NCBI GenBank assembly: GCA_029962745.1
Contig: CM057167.1
Coordinates: 24,714,642 to 24,778,641, forward strand
DNA length: 64,000 nucleotides
From: Echinometra lucunter
Lineage: Eukaryota; Echinodermata; Echinoidea; Camarodonta; Echinometridae
Direction: 5' to 3'
In this document: positions 56,464 to 64,000 of the stretch, in pieces
Position numbering within the stretch: position 1 is the stretch's first letter
Layout of the letters: every line of letters begins with the position of its first letter
Position numbers and translations under genes: made by a program
Notes under the pieces: generated by a model
What the model saw: only the letters and a program-made list of their open reading frames with translations
What the model was told of the DNA's origin: nothing
Database searches by the model: none

Positions 56464-57419
56464 AGGAGGTTTCTTTTAGCAGAATTATTGTCACCTTCAG
56501 CAGAACACGACTTGATTTTAAGATTCAGTTTATCCCATGAAGTCGTAAAGTCGTTGGTACATCCGTGGGAATGCACCTCTCTTTTTTTGAGCAATGCTCC
56601 AGATAAGAGATATCGATTGGCTGCTCTAAAGTACCCTCACTTGAGCTGGATAGAATATTGGCCAATTTGACCTGTACCTACGACCATCAAGCCATAAATG
56701 GATTTTTAAATCGGATCGTGTCTTCTACTCATATTATGATTGGCATCTCCAGATGGGTATCACAATCAGTGTGTCCTTCACCGGAAGTATTATCCTCTTT
56801 CGAAAAAAAAAAGCACAATAACCATTAATATGATACAATTGATGAGCACCCACTCATAGAAAAATGAAATACACTCAGTCAGTGCATTATGTGTACAGTG
56901 GTTCGTTATCATGGTTGGTTTCTCATTGTTTAAAGTGTTTCCTTGGAATCCATATTCTTTTCCAAACCAAAGATGTCTATGATGATCTTTGATAATCTTG
57001 ATGATTTTTTTTTCTTATTTTTGAAATACATTATTGTAATTTGTGTCCAAAAGAGAAAATCCTTCGATCAGAAATCATGTAGGACTAAAGGTTTGATGTG
57101 AGAAATATAAATCTTTGAAATCTATTACTGATATGGTTCTTTTTTCTTTCTTTTTTTTTTTGTAAAAAGATAACAAGATGATTCGGCTTAATTCACAGAT
57201 GGTACTTCACGCAATACTAGCGAATATAACACAGGGCAGCGCCATGACAGTTCTGGAGTCTTGACGATTTTTTTTTTTTTTTTTTCAGGTAGGCTAGTTT
57301 GCTCCCTCGCTAGTGTGCAATGGGCGATATGCATGTAAGTTCGGCGTACAACTAGACTGGTTGAGGGGTTTGCACAATACAAGCCTGGCTTTTTAGTATT
57401 CCCCTCCATTTTCAACGTT
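56464..57419. other. No recognised gene; T tracts
   Basis: T-rich runs at about 57137-57162 and T18 at 57268-57285. The frame 56488-56670 has no recognisable motif. Confidence 0.4.
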
Positions 57420-57606
57420 TATTTATATACTCAGTTTGTAAAAGTTTCATTTTGACAATTTATTCTTATGTTTTGATTATGTAATTATTTTGTATATACA
57501 ATTATGTATGTTAGACAACCACGTATGTTATTTTGAGTTGAAAATTATGTATTTTATATCTGAGTTGAAAATGGAAAAAAAAATAAATGAAATGAAAATG
57601 AAATGG
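57420..57606 (+). mobile_element. Possible LINE 3' end, plus strand
   Basis: A T-rich stretch ends GGAAAAAAAAATAAATGAAA followed by TGAAAATGAAATGG, an AATAAA signal running into ATGAA-like tandem units. This is compatible with a CR1/L2-like 3' end. There is no coding remnant. Confidence 0.3.
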
Positions 57607-58258
57607 TTCATAGGCAAACTTTCATAACGCTGCTATATGGGATTTTAACAAGCATTGCGTGGAGCGCCATCTATAAATCAAGTCCGAACAACTTTAAATG
57701 ACAAAAATCAAGTCAGCATTCTTTAATGTAATTATTTATGAAATGACAATTTAAAACAAATTGTACAATAAATGGGAATTATAAGACCTACTTTAAAACT
57801 TAAATATATCAAGGAGACTACGTAGCACATCGCGATAATTGCCTGGAGTTATGGCATGATGCTATCCCAAATAAATATGTGCCTATTATCGCCAGTGTCA
57901 ATTACCTAGGTGACTTTACTGCAGAGCTGTAATCACAGGAAGTTTGATTTTGGCTCAGTTCACTTCAATAAATATTATTTCATTTATGTATCTTTTTTTT
58001 TCCTTTTTGAATTGCAGTCTCGGGTTTTACAGGGACATTGCCGTCAAGGGCGCTTGTTTCTCGAACACTCGAACAAATATCAACTTCCCCTCTTCTATAT
58101 ATTGCGAGAGCTTGTAATGACAAAAAAAAATTTCTTTTCTTTCAAATGATATTATCAAACAATAATAGCATCTTGATTTGAAAACAAAAAACTGTCGAAA
58201 CTATTAACCCTAAGTTCCTCACTTCTTTAATAAGCCGGTGTCCTTTTAGTGGCTCTAC

Positions 58259-58260
<2 letters not shown>
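57607..58260. other. No recognised feature
   Basis: AT-rich, nothing supported. Confidence 0.4.
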
Positions 58261-58302
<42 letters not shown>

Positions 58303-58450
58303 GAGTATTTTACTATTTCACCACCTTCTCTTCTCCTCCTCCTCACTCTTTCTGCCTCAGTCTCACTCCAACACACACACACGCACAACCGTACACACCC
58401 ACACGCACACACACACACACACCCGTACTCACTCACTCACTCACCCTTAC
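58261..58450. repeat. (CT)n and CA-rich microsatellites
   Basis: (CT)~19 at 58262-58299 and CA-rich 58370-58448 ending in TCACTCACTCAC. Frames through both are artefacts. Confidence 0.93.
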
Positions 58451-58944
58451 ACACACTTTCCAGTAATTTTTTTCGTCAGAGGGTGAAAGGGGAATCGAAT
58501 ATACTCTCCTCGGGGCAACTTTCTCAGGGATTTTCTTCGTTCCCTTCAGCTCCCAATGATAGATTCCTTGTCGTTATTTGAGATTTATACAAGAATGCTA
58601 AATACTGTGAAAGTTTACTGATCAACTACCATAACATACCGACACACAATTCAATATTGGGGATGGCAACCGTAAGAACGGCTAACCAGCAAAGGTTTTA
58701 ACCATGTTAACAAACATGTTGATTATTGCTCGATAGAACTTTTCTTGAAAATCAATTTTGTATTACGTAGCAGTAGCATTGATATTTTATTGAAATTGAA
58801 GAAGAAATTCGAAATTGCAATCAAACTGACTGAATTTAGCTGAAATATAGACAGCTACTGATGTGTATAGTCAAGGTACATTTCAATATGTATATGGAAA
58901 ATGTTGTATGAAATTTATCGTTATCATTTTTATTGTAGTAATGA
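58451..58944. other. No recognised feature
   Basis: Nothing supported. Confidence 0.4.
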
Positions 58945-58955
58945 TAACTATTGTA

Positions 58956-59014
<59 letters not shown>

Positions 59015-59030
59015 TAATATTATTTTATAA

Positions 59031-59078
<48 letters not shown>

Positions 59079-59185
59079 GTCATCATCATCATCATCATCA
59101 TTATTACTATTATCATTATTTCTGTTGTTGTTGTTGTTGTTAGTATAATTATCATTATCATAATTATCAGTAGTAGTAGAAGTAT
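58945..59185. repeat. Compound ATT / ATC / TTG trinucleotide repeat
   Basis: (ATT)n at 58957-59011 and 59034-59078, (CAT)n at 59079-59101, (TTG)n at about 59124-59141, and GTA units to 59180. The minus frame 58883-59245 reads as poly-Ile. Confidence 0.95.
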
Positions 59186-59332
59186 TGAGACCCGGACATG
59201 TAAGATAGAATCCTGGTCAAAAATTATAAAACTACTTCTCTTCATACATGAATTTTGGGACAGTTTCTAGGGCAATCCTTTTCTTTAGTTTATCGCAGTG
59301 ATGACATTTGTTATGCTCTGTGTTTTCACCTT
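59186..59332. other. No recognised feature
   Basis: Short unannotated stretch. Confidence 0.4.
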
Positions 59333-59545
59333 TTCATGGACGTCAATTGGGGGGGGGGCAGTGGGACACATCCCCTAAAAGTGGGGCACGATAGGGTATC
59401 CCCCCCCAAAAAAAAAAAAATAAGCTGAAAGGGCCCCCCCTTTTTTTTTTTAATTGTCAGCAAATTTTCCATGCATGTATCCACCCCCCCCCCTCAGAAA
59501 AAAAGATAAGCTGAGAAGCTTTTTTAGCCCTGGACTAATTTCAAG
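59333..59545. mobile_element. Possible decayed hAT-type element with G/C tracts
   Basis: CATGGACGTCAATTGGGGGG is close to a CAGTGGCGTCAATTGGGGG-type hAT left end. Alternating G, C, A and T homopolymers follow (59350-59358, about 59401-59420, 59436-59450, 59483-59493). The right terminus is not found. Confidence 0.35.
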
Positions 59546-60259
59546 CTGGTAATGAATTTGAATTTTTCCGAGAGCCAGGAGAGGTTAGTATCTTGCAGAA
59601 GTCATTTTGATAAGTCTGTTCCTTCTCCCTTTCTCAGGGTCATAAATATGTCATGTGTATGTGCGAAACCCATGTGACAATAACCCATGAAATTCTTCTT
59701 CAGTTGGGGTCGGTTGTTTGATCTAATCGATCAATAAATGGCTTCCTAGAAAGGATGATTATCATGAGAACTTACGATCTATTTCGTCGAATGCTAAACC
59801 TATACAAACACATCGTTTTGCAGATTGCTTTTTTTTGTGCAATATCTATTCATTAATGTCTCCTGGAAAACGCATTTCCCATTAAATGAACCGTTGTCAT
59901 CTAGTATCTTATCCGGACGTGCCATATCCTTGAGATCATCTTCTAAGTTTGAGTGAGCGAGACACAGATTTGCTTGGACAATGATTGCATTTTAATGTGA
60001 CATATACAGTAGTATCATCAATACTCGGGAAAATGAACGTGCACAACTGGAAACATCGCAAGCTATATGAATTAATGTGCAACCTAAAAAAAAAAGAATG
60101 ATTTTCTGACAAAGGTGAGAAGGACGCTCTTTATGCTTGCTAATAATATCCCTTTGCCTCAGAATAGTTCACAAGATTGATCGCTCATTGCAAATTCTGT
60201 ATTCTGTCCTTATGTGAAAGTGTATAGTAATAGCACCGTATCACAGAGGTAAGGCTCCC
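59546..60259. other. No recognised feature
   Basis: Nothing supported. Confidence 0.4.
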
Positions 60260-60570
60260 TCACACTAAGAAAAAAATTTCAATCTTGCACCCTTCAAATG
60301 ATACTCCTTTAAGGGTGCAACTTTGCACCCTGTTCATTTTCCCGAGTATTATAAACCATTAAGGGTGCAGTGAGCTACATTTTGCACCCTTAAATGTGCA
60401 GAGTTGTACCCTTTAGGGAAGGTGCAAAGTTGCATCCTTTTGGATGCAAAAATTTCTACACCATTTTATAGGGTGCACCTTTCCATGTAGGGTGCAAGAC
60501 TGCATCCCAAAAGGTACTTCTGTTCTTGCATTTGGGGTGAAAAATTGCACATTTTAATTTCTTAGAGTGC
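60260..60570. mobile_element. TIR element with many GGTGCA / TGCACC motifs
   Basis: The left CACACTAAGAAAAAAATTTC and right AAATTTCTTAGAGTGC-type ends (reverse complement of right: GCACTCTAAGAAATTAAAAT) are inverted repeats, continuing with TTGCACCC and GGGGTGAAAAATTGCAC. At least eight TGCACCCT or AGGGTGCA motifs of either orientation fill the interior, several paired as AGGGTGCAACTTTGCACCCT. It is 311 bp and non-coding. Possible decayed relatives lie at 7893 and 38437. Confidence 0.75.
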
Positions 60571-61345
60571 ATGTCATTAGATATGAAAAAAAGCAGTTAC
60601 CACATCTTAACCAAGGTGCAATGTAAAAAGTTTCTGAAGCCCAAATACAACCACATCCATTTTCAGTGACTTTTATTGTTTGCGAATTCCAGCAAGTTTT
60701 GCACAATTTACTACACTTTTGATCATTCCTGACCTTCTTCATAAATTATGCAAATTTTGTTCTTAATTTAGTATTTCCTAAGGTAAGAATAAGTTCTTGA
60801 TAATACCTCACATAACGAATTCGGATGGCCAATGCTCGCGAAAAGAGAAAGAGACCTCCAAGTGACTTAACACTGTAAAAATTGACATTTTCGTCACGAA
60901 TTTCAAATCTTATCTCATTTTGTTTTCAGTTGTTTGGGTTGTTATCATTTTTTAAAATCAGTAAATAGGATTCAGTCGAGCGTTTCGTTAACACTCCCAT
61001 GGCAAAGAGTTGCCATCGAAAACTTGGCCTTTAGGATTTTTCCCTTGAAAGAATGAGGAGGAGCGGAAAAATTTGTCTTCATTGTTGCTCACTTTTTTCT
61101 CTAACGTCCTTGCCCCATCATCCTTGCAGCCTCCACGATGAAACAATATCCTTTGTAATATACTCTCTATAACTGTGTTGAATCCAATACTATTTTTTTC
61201 TCTCTCTTTATCTCCAATTCGTATCCGTCCCCGATCTCTTTCCCCATTATTCTTCACCTGAATTCAACACCATTCTCGTAACAGTATCCATACATTAATC
61301 ATCCCTGCAAATATTTCTCGACATCGAATTCTTATAACGTTCCTT
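60571..61345. other. No recognised gene
   Basis: Frames on the minus strand (60554-60742, 60988-61257) have no recognisable domain. Confidence 0.4.
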
Positions 61346-61443
61346 TCTTCCCCCTCCCTTCCCCCTCTCTCCCCTCCCTCTCTCTCTCTCTCTCTTTCTT
61401 TCTTTCTCCCTCACGTTCTCTCTCCTCTCTCTTCTTTCTCTCG

Positions 61444-61483
<40 letters not shown>

Positions 61484-61492
61484 TCTGTCTTT
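61346..61492. repeat. CT-rich microsatellite
   Basis: CCCTCCC/CTCT tract, cleanest at 61450-61480. The minus frames read as Arg/Glu repeats and are artefacts. Confidence 0.92.
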
Positions 61493-62915
61493 CCATCCCA
61501 TGACAACTTTCGCAGTCTTTCCTCGTCTCCCTGTTTCTCTCGATCCCTACTCTGCAGTTTCTTAGATATTTAATAGATTTGATTAGGGACCAATCCAAAA
61601 TCAAAATTAATTAAGAAATCATAATCAATAAGACTGATTTCTTAATTTATTAACGAATTTTTCTCCCTGATCACAATCCAAAAAAATTAGAGTGTATCTC
61701 AAACTTTATTTCTTATTTTATGAGTCCACCCTCTTCTGTGTTTTCCCTCTCTGAAAATCTCATGACTAATTTGCTAGTAGACAGCTGAAATACAACCCGG
61801 CGTGTCGAGCCTGAAAACAAGTTTTCCTTTTTTTTAAATTTTGTTTTTATGTTTATTTATTTATCATTTATATTTTATTATTTTTTATTTCTTTTTGTTT
61901 TCTTTTTGGGGGGAGGGGGAGGTCTGGTAAGCAGTCTGTATTATGATTGTATTTTGACGAATTCAACAGCGGATTTTAGAATTCCAAAAACTTCGACGAC
62001 ATAAATCGTTGACAAAAGACACCTATGTCACGATGCATATGTGAAACAAAACATGTCTGCAAACAAAACGTCTGTTTGATCAGTTCTGAGACCTATAAAT
62101 GCTCTCCTTTGAGTCTGAAACCTTCAACTACATGTTGTTCTGTTCTGTAACTTCTGTTGTTAACTTTTGAGGTATATCCAAAAGTTTACTTCATCGACAG
62201 TAATGAACGGCGTAAAATTGAAAGAGTATATGTACGTCTATTAGGTGATTCTTTTTTTAAAAATTATTTTACAAGACAGCTTTAAACACACTAACACGAT
62301 TTTACTGGACCAATTTAGATTTTCGAAAAATTGGGTGTTTTATGCATGTAGTGTTTATTTCTCTAAAATATTTATCCGTTGCACAAATGACATTAGTGCA
62401 TAAAACATGCAAAATATCTCATGGATGATAATCAATGTCAACTTTGATATTTTTTTTTTAATTTCCCCCACATTTTTAAACTTCAAGGAAAAGTGATAGG
62501 TAACTGATAATCTTACCAATTCAGTGCGTCAATAAATTGTACAGTGACTAAACATGACTAATGAAGTTTGTCATATTATCCCATGTTTTACGAAAAATTG
62601 TAGTCCGTTGGAAGAGAGGAAGTAATTCCTGGTGATATTCAGTTCATCAGTCTTTTCCACATTAAATCCCATTTAACATCGTATCTGCAATTAGAGGTTA
62701 TACAATATTAATTTGTGTCAATTTCAGAGTGATGCTACTATTGAGTTAGAGGCTTGATAAATGCAGTTTTAATTCCATTTATCTTTCAGGGCATGTCTCT
62801 GGCAGATGATCAGTAGCTGGAAAGCATAAGGCCACTTCACACTCTACTTGACGGATGTGTGTAGTTGGTTCGACTGCAGGCGACACCTGACAGACTCTTA
62901 TTCGTTTGACTGCAG
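61493..62915. other. No recognised gene; one weak inverted repeat
   Basis: AATTAATTAAGAAATCA and TGATTTCTTAATTTATT (about 61605-61650) form a short AT-rich hairpin. A T/G-rich stretch lies at 61830-61922. Confidence 0.4.
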
Positions 62916-63031
62916 GTCTGCGGACAGATCATATTCGCTCACGATTTTCAACAAAACTGTCATCTGGTGAATTCACAGAGTTAAAGGAGGAAACTCCAAG
63001 GACGAACGACCTCCAGCGTTTTGAAAATCAG
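62916..63031 (+). other. Possible exon, unidentified
   Basis: Acceptor TTCGTTTGACTGCAG (AG 62914-62915) and strong donor AATCAG|GTAAGG (GT 63032-63033) bracket 116 bp. One of three frames is open across all 38 codons, starting LRTDHIRSRFSTKLSSGEFT and ending in LQRFENQ in phase with the donor. The other two hit stops. It has no ATG, so it would be an internal or 5' exon. The family is unknown and no partner exon is seen. Confidence 0.25.
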
Positions 63032-63289
63032 GTAAGGTTTGTGAGGATGATTTCATTTTGATGTGATGTCCTTGATATTGTCTTGATGAATTTGCAGTAG
63101 ACGAATAATTTGTCTTTGCCAAATGTCATAGCTGATGGGGAAAGGGGTCGCAAGGGGGATATCACTCCCCATGAAATAACTAACACGGAAGAAAACAGAA
63201 GAAAACAGAAAGTTTTTTTAATTAATGAAAGGAGAAGGAGAAGGGAACGCGAAAATAATTTTCTACTCTCTCTTTCAGGAGCAAAGTTT
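63032..63289. other. No recognised feature
   Basis: A purine-rich stretch (about 63180-63260). Nothing else is supported. Confidence 0.4.
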
Positions 63290-63352
63290 TAAAGGCGCAT
63301 TTCGCTCATCGAGTAGATTTGTGCCACCCTTCCCCTAAATATCTTGGACCGC
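63290..63352. mobile_element. Possible hAT right-end fragment
   Basis: CCGCCCCACGCCACTG on the plus strand is the reverse complement of CAGTGGCGTGGGGCGG, a typical hAT terminus. Only this end is visible. Confidence 0.35.
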
Positions 63353-64000
63353 CCCACGCCACTGACCGTCCTTGAAGAATCCTATAGCCATCTATTTTTT
63401 TATTTTTTTTTCAGGGGAGTAAGTACCGGGAATGAGTTCTGAATCTTGACGTCGCCAGTTTTGCGGAGTTGTCATATTGATTTTCATGGCGGACTTATGG
63501 CATCTATTTGATTGATTTCTGTATATCAAATACATCAAATATATCAAACCTCTTTATGCGATACTTTTCATGAGGGTAGGATCAAATTTGATCTCATTTT
63601 GATCTGTTTTTTCCGGATAAATGTTCGGAAGTACATAATTCGTCGCATCGAAAATACTTAGCTGCATCTTTCGTGGTATTCTATGATGTTTTTCATCCCT
63701 GAAGAAAATGCATCTACCCATGAGGAAGGAAGATGAAAGTTTTATTGATTCGTTTCCCCCACGACGAAATCGAGAATGTGGGGCTACAAACAATAGGGAC
63801 AAGAATGACTTTGTCATGTCACGGTTTTTTGAACTGTAAATGAGGACGATTCCAATGAAATGAAACCCTTTTCCAGAACGAATCCGAAGGATTATTGCGT
63901 GCTTCTTACAAACATCATTTAATACATGAAATGAATCTCACGGGTTCAAGCTCGAACGCAAGTGAGTGCTGGAAATACAATTATCTTTTTATCCTACGTA
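63353..64000. other. No recognised feature
   Basis: The minus frame 63554-63817 (87 codons) has no recognisable motif. The window ends in unique-looking sequence. Confidence 0.4.

Noticed and set aside
58883..59245. 120-codon poly-Ile/Met frame
   Set aside because: Translation of ATT/ATC microsatellite.
61295..61604. Arg/Glu-rich coiled-coil-like frames on the minus strand
   Set aside because: Direct reading of a CT-rich microsatellite.

Overview
The window is AT-rich animal nuclear DNA with no gene that can be called with confidence. It looks like intergenic or long-intron sequence from a marine invertebrate deuterostome. A sea urchin or related echinoderm is my best inference, not a proof. 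The grounds are the mix of repeats: tRNA-headed SINEs that share a body and a GCGCTATA + ATT-type tail, many different small palindromic DNA transposons (MITEs), abundant AT/GA/CT/CA microsatellites, and frequent runs of 10-17 G or C. The longest open frames are low-complexity, repeat-derived, or cross the assembly gap (500 N at 32127-32626). None shows a protein family I recognise.

Layout. 0-10 kb: one plus-strand SINE, a 430-bp CTA/CTG microsatellite, two copies of one foldback MITE with ~95-bp arms (5481, 8180), two GGGCCCC-type MITEs (6730, 8769), a 14-bp minisatellite (9171-9473), a minus-strand SINE and a (TA)27 tract. 10-20 kb: a GAA tract with a SINE tail, a hAT-type MITE with 8-bp target duplication CCTAAGTT (12399-12707), the first copy of a TTAA-flanked element (12908), a minus-strand SINE (about 14930) and a weak exon candidate near 18 kb. 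20-32 kb: two copies of a GGGGAGCG-type MITE, two perfect short hairpins, TTC tracts, a probable LINE 3' end, and a clear nest at 27.7-28.7 kb: a SINE abuts a foldback element which was split by a 546-bp hAT element with perfect 8-bp duplication TCTTAAGG. 32-45 kb: the gap, more SINEs, a TTCGTTATTCCGAA-rich repeat, further TTAA-flanked elements (40011, 43103), a second exon candidate (43811-44021) and a third GGGGAGCG copy. 45-64 kb: a diverged ~255-bp tandem array (47.7-49.2 kb) whose units each carry a TGACGT-like site, a foldback element with another MITE inside it (50009-50473), a young-looking 148-bp palindrome (55064-55211), a second copy of the 12908 element (56076), a TIR element full of GGTGCA motifs (60260) and a third exon candidate (62916-63031).

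There is no operon or pathway to describe. What the window records is layered transposition by at least three mechanisms: RNA polymerase III-type SINEs moved by LINE machinery, 8-bp-duplication hAT elements, and TTAA-targeting elements. In addition there is a diverse group of short elements with termini like GGGGCC-TTTCATAAA, several of which share an internal CCAAT/ATTGG core. No transposase or reverse transcriptase reading frame is visible, so all would depend on enzymes encoded elsewhere.
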